Source of the DNA: a bacterium
GTDB taxonomy: Bacteria; Patescibacteriota; Microgenomatia; Levybacterales; UBA12049
DNA: 50,267 nt
NCBI GenBank assembly: GCA_021813145.1
Contig: JAKALS010000002.1
Location: 99,595-149,861 of the forward strand
Direction of reading: 5' to 3'
In this document: positions 18,898 to 29,151 of the stretch, piece after piece
Layout of the letters: each line of letters opens with the position of its first letter
How positions within the stretch are numbered: position 1 is the stretch's first letter
Notes under the pieces: model-generated
Seen by the model: the letters and a program-made list of their open reading frames with translations, nothing else
Database searches by the model: none
What the model was told of the DNA's origin: nothing
Position numbers and translations under genes: made by a program

Positions 18898-19968
18898 TTA
18901 TTTTGTTATTTGCCTTGATACATTACAGAGTATTCCGACAGCAGCCAAATCTATAATCAAAGCCGAACCTCCGTAGGATATAAAAGGGAGAGGAATTCCT
19001 GTTAAAGGCAAAAGAGCCGTCTGTGCCGCAAGATTTATTAATATCTGCATCGCCAAAAAAGTTGTTATACCGCCGGCCAAAAGTTTTCCGAAATTATCTT
19101 TGGCGTGCACCGCCACATAAAACCCTCTCCAGATTACTACCATAAAAACAAGTATAACAATTGTGGCGCCGAAAAAACCCGCCTCTTCCGCGATTATCGC
19201 AAAAATGGAATCCGTTGTATTTTCGGGAAGATATGCATACTTTTGTAAAGAGTTTCCAAATCCTACTCCCATAAGCCCACCGGAGCCTAATGCTATCAGT
19301 ATTTGTCTTACATGATATGAGCTTGTGGAAAGAGACTGGTTAGGATTTAGAAAAGTACTTAACCTTGCGGCCCTATAGGGTTCAAGCTTTATAAGAATAA
19401 AACCTATTATTGCAACCGCCGGTGCAAGAAACGCAAAATAGGTTATGTTTGCGCCCGACAGAAAATAAACCGCAAGTGCTTCTGCGAGTATAATTCCCGC
19501 CGTACCCATATCCGGCTCAAGCATTATCAGAAAAAATACAAGACCCAAAAGAAGCAGAAAAGCCAAAAAACGCCCTTTTTCTTTTCTGGAAAACCATGCC
19601 GCAAGATAAATCGCAAGTCCGAGCTTCACAAATTCCGAAGGCTGCAAAAGAACAAAATGAAGATTTATCCACCTTCTTGCTCCAAGAAGGGAAACTCCGA
19701 GACCCGGCGCAAAAACCATCGTAAGTAAAAGTATGCCGATTACCAATATCGGTAAAGCCAGATTGTATAATTTATGGTAATCAAAAAGTGCAAACCCTCC
19801 TAATGCCAAGAAACCGAAAATAATCCAAAATATCTGATCTTTTACATAATGATATTTATCCGCAAAATCCCTAAACGCAACATAAGAAGAAGCATCGTAA
19901 ATCATATAAAGCCCGAACAAAGTCAGCAAAACAACGGACAATAAAAGAAGGAAATCTATTCTCTTCAT
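18898..19968 (-). CDS. ftsW: FtsW SEDS glycosyltransferase
   Basis: LEPDMGTAGIIL, GVGFGNSLQKYAYLPENTTDSIFAIIAEEAGF, LPFISYGGSALI. Confidence 0.92.
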   Translation of the reverse strand: MKRIDFLLLLSVVLLTLFGLYMIYDASSYVAFRDFADKYHYVKDQIFWIIFGFLALGGFALFDYHKLYNLALPILVIGILLLTMVFAPGLGVSLLGARRWINLHFVLLQPSEFVKLGLAIYLAAWFSRKEKGRFLAFLLLLGLVFFLIMLEPDMGTAGIILAEALAVYFLSGANITYFAFLAPAVAIIGFILIKLEPYRAARLSTFLNPNQSLSTSSYHVRQILIALGSGGLMGVGFGNSLQKYAYLPENTTDSIFAIIAEEAGFFGATIVILVFMVVIWRGFYVAVHAKDNFGKLLAGGITTFLAMQILINLAAQTALLPLTGIPLPFISYGGSALIIDLAAVGILCNVSRQITK

Positions 19969-19970
19969 GC

Positions 19971-20981
19971 TTATCTAATAAAAGCGAGATAAAGACCCAG
20001 AATAGCGAAGAAGAATCCTAAGAGCCAGGCCCTCATTACGACCTTTGGCTCATCCCAACCTTTTTTAAGAAAATAAAGATGGAGAGGAGCCACTGGTAAA
20101 AGTTTTCTTTTTAAGAATTTTTTACCCAGTATCTGTACCAGCGAAGAACCTACCTCAAGAACAAAAACACCTCCTATAAATGCTATAGCCAGAGTTCTTC
20201 CTGTCAAAAGACCGATTACCGCCATTGCTGCTCCCAAAGACATGGAGCCCACGTCTCCAAGCCATATCCTTGCTTTATAGATATTAAAATACAAAAAGGA
20301 GGCGACGCTTCCCATCAAAATCGCAATAAATATCCCGAGTCCTCCGCCTACTTCGCTCGACGCAATTGCCAAAAACGCACCAAGACAGATAAGTAAAAGT
20401 CCGGAAGCAAGGCCGTCCAGACCGTCGGCTATATTAAAAGCATTGGCAAAGGACACTATGACAAAAGCCGCAAAAGGTATAAAAAGAAAACCCAGAGGCG
20501 CAAGACCTATCCCTCTTATAAAAACAAAAGAATAGCCAAGCTGTGAATAAAGAACAAAAGCAATTATAAGGGCCAGCGCCCACTGGATAAGAAATTTATA
20601 ACGGAATCTTAACCCGAAAAAAGCAATTTTATTTCCGTTAGAAAGTTTTTTCAGGTCGTCATAAAGACCGAGCAACCCAAAACTTATAAAAGAAAAGAGT
20701 ATTACAAAAAGTTCCCAAATATTTATAGGCACATTAAACATACCGTATCCCCAAAGCGTTAAAGCGGTTACAACCAGAATAATCAAAAGTCCTCCGCCAA
20801 AAGGTGTTCCCGCTTTCCAGGCATTGAACTTATCAAAAAGGGGTGTGGGTTTATTGAAAATATCTACTGTTTTTTGCTCCTGTCTTCTCAATTTAATTTT
20901 GTAGAGGAAATCTATAAAGGGGATTATAAGTATGGAGGTAATAAAGGCCGACAACAAAGCGAAACCCAAAAGCTGTGACAT
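19971..20981 (-). CDS. mraY: Phospho-N-acetylmuramoyl-pentapeptide transferase
   Basis: GTPFGGGLLI, NAFNIADGLDGLASG, ARIWLGDVGSMSLG, APLHLYFLKKGWDEPKVVMR. Confidence 0.95.
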   Translation of the reverse strand: MSQLLGFALLSAFITSILIIPFIDFLYKIKLRRQEQKTVDIFNKPTPLFDKFNAWKAGTPFGGGLLIILVVTALTLWGYGMFNVPINIWELFVILFSFISFGLLGLYDDLKKLSNGNKIAFFGLRFRYKFLIQWALALIIAFVLYSQLGYSFVFIRGIGLAPLGFLFIPFAAFVIVSFANAFNIADGLDGLASGLLLICLGAFLAIASSEVGGGLGIFIAILMGSVASFLYFNIYKARIWLGDVGSMSLGAAMAVIGLLTGRTLAIAFIGGVFVLEVGSSLVQILGKKFLKRKLLPVAPLHLYFLKKGWDEPKVVMRAWLLGFFFAILGLYLAFIR

Positions 20982-20989
20982 ATTGCTAT

Positions 20990-21018
20990 ATTATAATACT
21001 CGTGAAAACTTTCTTCAA
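20990..21018 (-). promoter_or_regulatory. mraY promoter TTGAAG-17-TATAAT, 8 nt before ATG
   Basis: Direct reading of the minus strand. Confidence 0.6.
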
Positions 21019-21036
21019 TCAAAAGAGTATAAATAA

Positions 21037-22806
21037 TTACTTTACGGTAACACTTTTTGCGAGATTACGGGGTTTATCCGGATCGAGTTTTTTGATAATG
21101 GCTATATAATAGGCTAAAAGCTGACTTACAACTACCTGGACTATATATACCCCCTCATTAACATCCTTTACTTCTATAAAATGGTCAAACACCGAAGAAT
21201 TCTTAAAAGAAATACCTATTATTGTTCCCCCTCTTGCTTTTATTTCGGTAGCATTGGAGATTATCGAATTATAGGTTTCATCATTGGGAGCAAAAACTAT
21301 ACAGGGAGTGTCTTTAGATATAAGTGCTATCGGTCCGTGTTTAAGTTCCCCTCCGGCAAGCCCCTCTGTGTGGATATAGCTTACTTCTTTAATCTTTAAT
21401 GCCGCTTCCAATGCTGAAGGATAAGAAAGCCCTCTTCCAATTATAAATACGTGCTCTTTTTTTGATATGAGACTTGCCAATTGTTTAATTTTTCCCGTTG
21501 TTTTTTTATCATTTAAGATTCTCTCCGTCTCTTTCGCCGTTTCTATCAGGATTTCTTTTCCTCTCTTTCCTTTTCCTATAAGGGAATAGGAAAGAAGAAT
21601 CAAAACCGAAAGTTTAGCCGTATATGCTTTTGTCGAAGCAACCGCTTTTTCCGGCCCTGCTCCGAGTAAAAATTTATAATCGGAAAGTCTGTATATCGTG
21701 GAACCCAAAACATTTGTTACGGCTGCAATTTTACTTCCTTTTTCCTTTGCCCTGTCGAGAGACTCTATTACGTCTACCGTCTCTCCGGACTGGGAAAGAG
21801 CGATAATAAGACTTTTTTTATTGAGAAAATCTTCGAGATAGTTGAATTCGGAGGCAAAAACCGTATTGATATGCTTTTTGGAAATCCGGGAAAAAAGATA
21901 AACACCCGAAAGACATGCATGATAAGCTGTTCCTGCACCTATTAAAAATATTCCCTTTGCCTCTTTTATGACTTTTGACAGCCTGCCTATCTGTGTTGAA
22001 TAATTTTTGGCAAGATTGAGTATAACTTTCGGCTGCTCATAAATTTCCTTTAGCATAAAATGTTTGTACTTTCCGGCAGAAGACTTTTCGGGATCAAAAT
22101 CTATTTTTTCTATTTTGGGTTTTAATTGTCTCCCTTTTGGAAGAGAAAATATTCTGACATTTTTTCCGAGAATTGCCATTTGATTATCATTTAGAAAAAT
22201 CACTTTTTTCGTATGAGGCAGAATTGCCGATAAATCGGAGGCCAAAAAAAATTCTTCCTTTCCGACACCTGCTATAAGAGGCGATCCGTTTTTACACGCA
22301 ATTATTTCCGAGGAAGGAGCATAAGACACAACTATTGCGTTAAATCCCTTCAGCAGATTAAATACATCTCTTACAGACGATGCAAATCCTTCTTTTCTTA
22401 AATATTCCTCTATTAAATGAGGCACGACTTCGGTGTCGGTATCCGAAGTAAATTTATGACCCTTTTTAAGAAGGTCTTTTTTTAAACTCTCGTAATTTTC
22501 TATTATCCCGTTATGTACAACTGCGATTTTTTTTGTGCAATCCAGATGAGGATGAGCATTTTCTACCGTTACTCCTCCGTGAGTGGCCCATCTTGTATGT
22601 CCTATCGCAAAATCACTTTTTTTTGCAAATGAATTTTTTAACGGGAGCTTTCCCGTGTTTCTTTCCACTTCAAAGCCCTTTTTTTCTTTGATTCTTGCCG
22701 CTATCCCCCACGAATCGTATCCCCTGTATTCGAGACTTTTTAATCCTTCAAAAATTAACTCAGGGGCATTATTCTTTTCTCCGGTGTAAGCAAAGATCCC
22801 GCACAT
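21037..22806 (-). CDS. glmS: Glucosamine-fructose-6-phosphate aminotransferase
   Basis: MCGIFAYTG Cys1 Ntn start, SLEYRGYDSWGIA, two SIS domains, C-terminal KPRNLAKSVTVK. Confidence 0.96.
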   Translation of the reverse strand: MCGIFAYTGEKNNAPELIFEGLKSLEYRGYDSWGIAARIKEKKGFEVERNTGKLPLKNSFAKKSDFAIGHTRWATHGGVTVENAHPHLDCTKKIAVVHNGIIENYESLKKDLLKKGHKFTSDTDTEVVPHLIEEYLRKEGFASSVRDVFNLLKGFNAIVVSYAPSSEIIACKNGSPLIAGVGKEEFFLASDLSAILPHTKKVIFLNDNQMAILGKNVRIFSLPKGRQLKPKIEKIDFDPEKSSAGKYKHFMLKEIYEQPKVILNLAKNYSTQIGRLSKVIKEAKGIFLIGAGTAYHACLSGVYLFSRISKKHINTVFASEFNYLEDFLNKKSLIIALSQSGETVDVIESLDRAKEKGSKIAAVTNVLGSTIYRLSDYKFLLGAGPEKAVASTKAYTAKLSVLILLSYSLIGKGKRGKEILIETAKETERILNDKKTTGKIKQLASLISKKEHVFIIGRGLSYPSALEAALKIKEVSYIHTEGLAGGELKHGPIALISKDTPCIVFAPNDETYNSIISNATEIKARGGTIIGISFKNSSVFDHFIEVKDVNEGVYIVQVVVSQLLAYYIAIIKKLDPDKPRNLAKSVTVK

Positions 22807-24071
22807 TATCTTATCCTCTCATTCTTTCTTATTACTATTTCGCTGAATTTCGTGTAATATTTCGTACTATCCCCGACGTTATTCATTATATTTGTAGAAG
22901 GGCCTACGATAACTTCTTTTCCTATTATTGTCCCAGGCATAGAAGAAGATTTAATTCCTATTTTTGTTCCGTCACCCACCATAATGCCCAAACTTTTGAA
23001 GCCGGTGTCCAGTTTTTTTCCGTCAACAACTGTTTTAACCGTACTCCTGTCAATTCTTACATTTGCGCTCACAAAGCCTGCGCCTATCCTGCAATTTTTC
23101 CCTATAACCGAATCTCCTAAGAAACCGGAATGAGTTTTGGAATTTTCCATTATAAGTGTATTTTTAACTTCCATGTTTGCTCCTACAACACAATTCTCTT
23201 CTATATCACAACCGTTTCTTAAAACTGCATTATTTCCTATATAAGAATTTTTCCCTATAAAGCATGGTCCTTTAATAACGGCATTTTCGAGAATCTGAAC
23301 ACCGTCTTCTATATGTACCTGTCCTTTTATAATAGCCGAAGAAGATACTTTTGCTTTTTTAGAAATGTAAAAGTTAAGATTTGAAAGAAGATAATTTTTT
23401 AGAAGAAGAATATCCCAGGGATATTTAAAGGAAATATTGTCTTCCTTGGAAAGTACAAATTTTACACCATGTTTTTTTGCATATAAAGAGACCGCTTCCT
23501 CAAAATTATAATGACCTTTAGGAGTATTGCTTAAAACTGTCAAAAAATTTCTGTTCAAAAAATAAACTCCGACAACACCCAAGTCCGAAGGTATATTTTT
23601 TTGCGGTTTTTCAACTATTTCCAAGACCTTATCCCCTTTTACCGAAAGAACTCCGATCTTTTTAAGAGTTTCCCGGTCCTGTATTTTTTTTGCGATAAGC
23701 ACAATTTCATCCGCGCGTATTTTTTTCTTTTCTATTTCTTTTTTTAGTATTTCAAAATCCAGCCTGTGCCCGTGTAAAAGAAAAAAGTCTTCCTTTATAT
23801 ATTTTTCCGCTAAAAGAAGCGCTTCGCCCATGCCAGTAGCTTCTTTTTGAATAACAAACTTAAGCTTGAGGGAGGGATTTATGTTTTCTATAAATTTCCT
23901 GGCGCTGTCGTCTTTTACCACGACTATTGCCTCTTTTAGGCCGGATTTCTTGACCGAATTTAATGTATGCTCTATTAACGGCTTGCCTGCAATTTTTACA
24001 AAAGATTTGTGGGCGCTGTTAAAAGGATAAAATCTTGAGGAAACTCCTGCCAAAAGAATTACTGCCTGCAT
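22806..24071 (-). CDS. Sugar-phosphate nucleotidyltransferase with C-terminal left-handed beta-helix (GlmU-like)
   Basis: N-terminal ILLAGVSSRFYPF, hexapeptide repeats from about residue 240. Confidence 0.8.
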   Translation of the reverse strand: MQAVILLAGVSSRFYPFNSAHKSFVKIAGKPLIEHTLNSVKKSGLKEAIVVVKDDSARKFIENINPSLKLKFVIQKEATGMGEALLLAEKYIKEDFFLLHGHRLDFEILKKEIEKKKIRADEIVLIAKKIQDRETLKKIGVLSVKGDKVLEIVEKPQKNIPSDLGVVGVYFLNRNFLTVLSNTPKGHYNFEEAVSLYAKKHGVKFVLSKEDNISFKYPWDILLLKNYLLSNLNFYISKKAKVSSSAIIKGQVHIEDGVQILENAVIKGPCFIGKNSYIGNNAVLRNGCDIEENCVVGANMEVKNTLIMENSKTHSGFLGDSVIGKNCRIGAGFVSANVRIDRSTVKTVVDGKKLDTGFKSLGIMVGDGTKIGIKSSSMPGTIIGKEVIVGPSTNIMNNVGDSTKYYTKFSEIVIRKNERIR

Positions 24072-24072
24072 A

Positions 24073-24813
24073 TTATTTTATCGAGTAAAGACGCTCTGCT
24101 TCCAAAAGCTCTTCTGCCGTATTAACCCCTCTCCATGTCAGAGTCCCTCCATTTAAGGTTTCAATCTTTTCTTTATTTTTTATCCCCATATCAATAAGAC
24201 TCGTAAGATAATATTCTCCGGTAAAAGGACTTTTTTGGACTTTTTTAATGTATTTTTTTACAAATGAAGTTTTAAAAATGTAACAGGCGGGGTTTACTTC
24301 CGTAACCCTTTTTTGCTTGTCTGTTGCATCCTTTTCTTCGACTATCGCTTTTACCGCTCCGTTGTCGTCTCTTATTACCCTGCCAAGTCCGTAGGGATTA
24401 TCTTTTTCTATAGTCAAGAATGTCATCGAGGCGTTGGTGAGAAAATGTTTCTCCGCCAATTTCCTTATCACATCTTCGGTATAAAAAGCGGAGTCGTCGC
24501 CGTTTATTACCAGTATATTTTCCACCCCCAAAGGCATCTTTCCCAGCCCGCAGGATACGGCATGAGCAGTACCGAGCCTTTTGTGTTGTTCTGCAAAAAT
24601 TACTTTTGTTCCCAAAACTTCCATTACGGATTGCTTGGCAAATCCCACAACTACGACTATATTTTTTATCCCCACATTTTCCAGAAGGCCTATCGAATGG
24701 ACTATCATCGGTTTGTTGGCAAGAGGAAGAACGACTTTATTTATATCTCTCGAATTCATTCTTTTTCCCTTACCCGCCGCAAGAACTATCGCCCCCAACT
24801 TATTTTTGTCCAT
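24073..24813 (-). CDS. GlmU-like uridylyltransferase, NTP-transferase domain only
   Basis: IVLAAGKGKRMNS..NKVVLPLANKPMI, LGTAHAVSCG, VINGDDSAFYT; no beta-helix domain. Confidence 0.82.
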   Translation of the reverse strand: MDKNKLGAIVLAAGKGKRMNSRDINKVVLPLANKPMIVHSIGLLENVGIKNIVVVVGFAKQSVMEVLGTKVIFAEQHKRLGTAHAVSCGLGKMPLGVENILVINGDDSAFYTEDVIRKLAEKHFLTNASMTFLTIEKDNPYGLGRVIRDDNGAVKAIVEEKDATDKQKRVTEVNPACYIFKTSFVKKYIKKVQKSPFTGEYYLTSLIDMGIKNKEKIETLNGGTLTWRGVNTAEELLEAERLYSIK

Positions 24814-26148
24814 TCAATTATCCTCCTTCACTCTTTTTATGTCCGCTCCCAAGCTTTTAAGCCTTGTGTCGAATTGCTCGTACCCTCTATCCAAATGTTC
24901 TAAGCCAAAAATTACACTTTCTCCCCTGGCGGCTAAAGCAGCGATAACTAAAGTTGCTCCAGCTCTAAGGTCTGAAACGTTAACGATGCCATTGTGAAGT
25001 TCTACCGGTCCGATAATCTTTTCTGCATGAAAATAATTATTGTCATCGTTAATATTGAAGTTATAAAATTCTTCGGGATTTTCTACTTTAGGATTGAAAA
25101 GCTCAATGTGGGCTCCCATTTTTTTGAGTTCTTCGACATAGCTGAATCTGTTTTCGTAAATTGTCTCGTGTATTACAGATGTGCCTTTTGCAGAAGTCAT
25201 CAAAACCGCCCAAGGACCCTGCCAGTCAGTCATAAAACCAGGATAGAAATAGGTAGCGATATCTGTAGGATAAAGCTCTTCTTTATGAAAAAATCTTATC
25301 CCATCTTTTTTTATCTCAAATCCTGCCCCGACAACGCTAAGCTCGTCCAGGAATTCATCAAGTCCTTTTGTAGAAACCTCTTTTATAAAGATATCGCCTT
25401 TTGTGATTATAGCGGCAACAGCAAAAGTGACTACTTCGTTTCTGTCAGGTGAAATTCTAAAAGTTGTTCCGTGAAGCTTTTCTACTCCTTCGATTTCTAT
25501 GGTCCTTGGCTCTGTTCTTTTTACCTTAGCTCCCATTTTACTCAGAAAATCTATTAACTCATCAACTTCCGGTTCCCTGGCTGCGTTTGTCAAAACAGTT
25601 TTTCCTTTTGCCATTACCGCTGCAAGTATCATTGTCTCGGTTCCGGTATGAGTGTTTTTCACAAAATGGTAGTTTGTTCCTTTTAAGCCCCCTTCAGGTG
25701 CTTTTGCATGGAAATATCCGTCTTCGCTCTCATAGTCAATCTCGGCTCCCATACTTTCTAAGCCGTCTACTATTCTGTCTATTGGCCTTGCGCCTATCCT
25801 GCATCCTCCTGGATTTGGAATTACGGCTTTTCCCATCCTTGCCAAAAGGGGAGCCAAAAACATAAAAGAAGTTCTTATTTCTGCTGCTTTATCAAGATCA
25901 ATCTTTTCTTTTAAAATTTTCTCCATTCGTATGGAAACATTATGGTCTTTTATTTCGACTTCTCCGCCCAATTCTCTTATAATTTCAGCCATTGTCAAAA
26001 AGTCGGAGATAAGGGGGACATTTTGAATAACAACCTCTTCGTTTGTGAGACATGCGGCAACAAGAACCTTAAGGGCGACATTTTTGGAGCCGAAAATACT
26101 TACCTCTCCGATAAGCCTGTTTCCTCCGTTTATTATAAGTTTTTCCAT
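24814..26148 (-). CDS. murA: UDP-N-acetylglucosamine 1-carboxyvinyltransferase (MurA family)
   Basis: GGNRLIGEVSIFGSKNVALKVLVAACLTNEEV, GGCRIGARPIDRIVDGLESMGA, DLRAGATLVIAALAARGES. Confidence 0.93.
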   Translation of the reverse strand: MEKLIINGGNRLIGEVSIFGSKNVALKVLVAACLTNEEVVIQNVPLISDFLTMAEIIRELGGEVEIKDHNVSIRMEKILKEKIDLDKAAEIRTSFMFLAPLLARMGKAVIPNPGGCRIGARPIDRIVDGLESMGAEIDYESEDGYFHAKAPEGGLKGTNYHFVKNTHTGTETMILAAVMAKGKTVLTNAAREPEVDELIDFLSKMGAKVKRTEPRTIEIEGVEKLHGTTFRISPDRNEVVTFAVAAIITKGDIFIKEVSTKGLDEFLDELSVVGAGFEIKKDGIRFFHKEELYPTDIATYFYPGFMTDWQGPWAVLMTSAKGTSVIHETIYENRFSYVEELKKMGAHIELFNPKVENPEEFYNFNINDDNNYFHAEKIIGPVELHNGIVNVSDLRAGATLVIAALAARGESVIFGLEHLDRGYEQFDTRLKSLGADIKRVKEDN

Positions 26149-26149
26149 A

Positions 26150-27571
26150 TTATTTCTTAAGGTCCAGTTTTTCTCCTATCTTATAAACATCACCCGCACC
26201 CATGGAAACGATAACCGTATCCTTTCCAAAGGAATTTGCATCGATATATTCTACCACATCGGAAAGCTGGGGCAAATAAAGCACATTTTTATGAAATTTA
26301 GCCACATTTAAAGAAAGCATTTCCGAAGACACGGTATCATCTTTTTTCTCCCGCAAAGAAGGATAGATATTTGTTATAACGGCAGTATCGCAATCACTAA
26401 ATGAAGTACTAAATTGTTCGAACAAGCTTTTTGTTCTGGAATAAGTATGCGGCTGAAAAACGCAAACAATTTTATGTTTTGGAAATGCCTTACGGAAAGC
26501 CGAAAGAGTTTTCTTTATTTCGGTAGGATGGTGAGCATAGTCATCGTATAAAAGAGCTCCGGAAGCCAGAGTCCCCACATATTCGAACCTCCTTTTCGAA
26601 CCTGAATATAAAGAAAGACCTTTCTTTATAGCTTCCACGGTTAAACCGGCCTCCTGAGAGGCTACAATGGCCCCCAGGGCATTTACCGCATTGTGCTCGC
26701 CCACTACGCATACGGAAAACTCTCCTATCAATGTATCACCGTTTTTTACCCATAAAAACATACGGTCACCCGAAATTGAATACCTTTGAATATAATAATC
26801 GTTTGCCGGGGACATACCGTACGTGATCCTCCTTCCCCCGTATTCTTTTAAGAGATCTCTTACTCTCTGCTCGTCTGCGCATGCTATAACAACTCCATCC
26901 GGCGGCAATTTATTACAAAAGGAAAGGAATGCCCTTTCTATTTCCATTTCGGAAGAATAAAGGTCGGGGTGGTCGAATTCTATATTGGTAATTACCGCAA
27001 TCTTCGGTCTTTGCCATAATAACTTTGGGGTTTTATCATATTTCGGTTCGGTAGCGTATTCATCGGCTTCGGCAATAAAATATTTCCCCTTTCCGTAATG
27101 GCCGGGAGCACCAAGCGAGGAAATGCTTCCCGTACCGATAACATAAGACGGGTCCATTTTTGCTTCTTTAAAAATTGTTGCTATCATTGCGGCGGTTGTT
27201 GTTTTTCCGTGCGAGCCCGCCACCGAAATCCCTTCGTATTTTCTAGGGAGTATGTCTCCCGACATAAATCTACCTACTGCCTCTCCCTGGGTCAAAACAG
27301 GAATATTTTTATCTTTTGCCTCCAAAACCTCCGGATTATCAAATCCTCCGTGCGCTCCTGTGGTTATCAAAAGATCGACTCCGGCAACATTCTCTCTGGA
27401 AAATCCCTCGAAGACTATTATTCCGGCCTTTCTTAACTCACCGTCCGTAATAAACTCATCCGCTAAATCGCTTCCCGTAACCTCAAAGCCAGCTTCTTTT
27501 GCGATTACCGCAAGAGGAGTCATCCCGACCCCTTTAACTCCCGTAAAATGGATTTTCTTTATCTTTTTCAT
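26150..27571 (-). CDS. murC: Mur ligase, MurC (UDP-MurNAc-L-alanine ligase) with Mpl-like features
   Basis: GSHGKTTT, DDYAHHPTEIKKTL, CVFQPHTYSRT; but ADEY and NIEFDHPDLY resemble Mpl. Confidence 0.83.
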   Translation of the reverse strand: MKKIKKIHFTGVKGVGMTPLAVIAKEAGFEVTGSDLADEFITDGELRKAGIIVFEGFSRENVAGVDLLITTGAHGGFDNPEVLEAKDKNIPVLTQGEAVGRFMSGDILPRKYEGISVAGSHGKTTTAAMIATIFKEAKMDPSYVIGTGSISSLGAPGHYGKGKYFIAEADEYATEPKYDKTPKLLWQRPKIAVITNIEFDHPDLYSSEMEIERAFLSFCNKLPPDGVVIACADEQRVRDLLKEYGGRRITYGMSPANDYYIQRYSISGDRMFLWVKNGDTLIGEFSVCVVGEHNAVNALGAIVASQEAGLTVEAIKKGLSLYSGSKRRFEYVGTLASGALLYDDYAHHPTEIKKTLSAFRKAFPKHKIVCVFQPHTYSRTKSLFEQFSTSFSDCDTAVITNIYPSLREKKDDTVSSEMLSLNVAKFHKNVLYLPQLSDVVEYIDANSFGKDTVIVSMGAGDVYKIGEKLDLKK

Positions 27572-28755
27572 GATCCAATCCCCGCATCCCCGAGCACCTT
27601 TTCGACTGCTTCATATTCGCTCCAGGGTTCTTCTCCGTTACCCATATTCATAGACTTTTCGTGGCCTTTGCCCGTAAGCAATACGAAGTCTCCGTTTTTT
27701 GCTTCGGAAACCGCCGTTTCGATTGCTTTTAATCTGTCTTTAATTCTTATGACTTTCTTATTTTTATTTATTCCTTCTCCTATCTGATCCATAATTTTCT
27801 CCGGATTTTCCGAACGCGGATCCTCCGAGGTAAGTATTATTAAGTCGCTGTATTTTGACGAAATATTTCCCATCTGCGCTCTTTTAAAGGCATCCCTTTC
27901 GCCCGCGCTTCCAAAAACATGTATCAGCCTTCCCTTCACGCCCGGCCTTACAGAACTTAAAATCTGCTCCAATGCGTTCGGTGTATGTGCGAAATCTATC
28001 ATTATCTTAAAATCTCCGTTATAAACGGTATCCATTCTTGCGACCGGTAGCGAGAGATGCCCTATTGCTTCTTTTATCCTTGAATCTTCTACTCCCAACT
28101 TTTTACATACTGTTATCGCCGCAAGAATATTATATTTATTAAACTCTCCGTCTATTACACTTTTAAAATTAAAATTATAAGGATTAACATCCGATTCTCT
28201 GGAAAAACCGTAAGTAATTAAATTTTCCCTTTTTTCTTTGATATTTTTCAGATGCTCATAAGACTGGTCATCCCTGTTTATCACCGCAATTTTCGCCCTT
28301 TTTAAAAGTTTTGCTTTGGTTTTTAGATAATTTTCGTAAGTCTTATGATAATCCAGGTGTTCATTGGTAATGTTGGTAAGTACTCCTATTTCAAAAGGAA
28401 TACCCCAAATTCTGTGCTGGTCTATGGAATGGGATGTGACTTCCAAAACGAGGTATTTTGGATTTCCGCTTATTGCTGCATTTTTAATGAATCTCTGAAG
28501 CTTAAAAGGAGAAGGTGTGGTTACATGAAATCCGAGTGGATATTCGTTGTTATTAATGATCGCGCCAACGCTCGTAATCATAGAAACATCATGTCCTGTA
28601 TATTTTAAAATCTGATAGATAAGGCTCGAAGTAGTTGTTTTACCGTCCGTTCCGGTAACACCTATTATTTTAAGATTTCTCGAAGGAAATCTGTAAAGCA
28701 GATTTGCCAGTATGGCCATGGACAAATGATAAACATTTTTAGTGTCTTGCCACAT
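27568..28755 (-). CDS. murE: UDP-MurNAc-tripeptide ligase MurE-like, lacking most of N-terminal domain 1
   Basis: GVTGTDGKTTTSSLIYQIL, LEVTSHSIDQHRIWGI, IDFAHTPNALEQIL, TSEDPRSENP, GKGHE. Confidence 0.9.
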   Translation of the reverse strand: MWQDTKNVYHLSMAILANLLYRFPSRNLKIIGVTGTDGKTTTSSLIYQILKYTGHDVSMITSVGAIINNNEYPLGFHVTTPSPFKLQRFIKNAAISGNPKYLVLEVTSHSIDQHRIWGIPFEIGVLTNITNEHLDYHKTYENYLKTKAKLLKRAKIAVINRDDQSYEHLKNIKEKRENLITYGFSRESDVNPYNFNFKSVIDGEFNKYNILAAITVCKKLGVEDSRIKEAIGHLSLPVARMDTVYNGDFKIMIDFAHTPNALEQILSSVRPGVKGRLIHVFGSAGERDAFKRAQMGNISSKYSDLIILTSEDPRSENPEKIMDQIGEGINKNKKVIRIKDRLKAIETAVSEAKNGDFVLLTGKGHEKSMNMGNGEEPWSEYEAVEKVLGDAGIGS

Positions 28756-28821
28756 GCTTTATATTATACCCCTTACCGGATATTTTTCTCTAGTTTTTAT
28801 AAGAGGATGTATAATCGGATT

Positions 28822-29151
28822 ATGCTTAAAAACCTGACTAAAAAGAGCACGGTTTCAAAAAATATAGAAGTGGCAGACGGTTTTTGGCAAAGGACCGTAG
28901 GTCTAATAGGAAAAGAAGGCAGAACTCTTACATTCCATACAAGATTTGGAATCCATACTTTCGGTATGAAATCCCCTATGGACGTACTGATACTTGACGA
29001 TAAGATGAAGGTTGTTTCTCTTAAGAAAAACTTCAAGCCAAACAGGATATTTTTATGGAACCCCAGATATAAAATAGTGGTAGAAACAAAAAATGGAGCA
29101 ATAGACAAAAGCAAAACCGGTCTGGGAGACATGCTTAAAATTGAACTATAG
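28822..29151 (+). CDS. DUF192 family protein; start corrected from track start 28726
   Basis: ADGFWQRTVGLIGK...LTFHTRFGIHTFGMKSPMDVLILD is DUF192-like; TATAAT at 28810-28815, 6 nt before ATG 28822. Confidence 0.8.
   Translation: MLKNLTKKSTVSKNIEVADGFWQRTVGLIGKEGRTLTFHTRFGIHTFGMKSPMDVLILDDKMKVVSLKKNFKPNRIFLWNPRYKIVVETKNGAIDKSKTGLGDMLKIEL

Noticed and set aside
22695-23120. 141-aa plus-strand ORF
   Set aside because: Antisense across glmS/NTP-transferase; no family similarity recognised.
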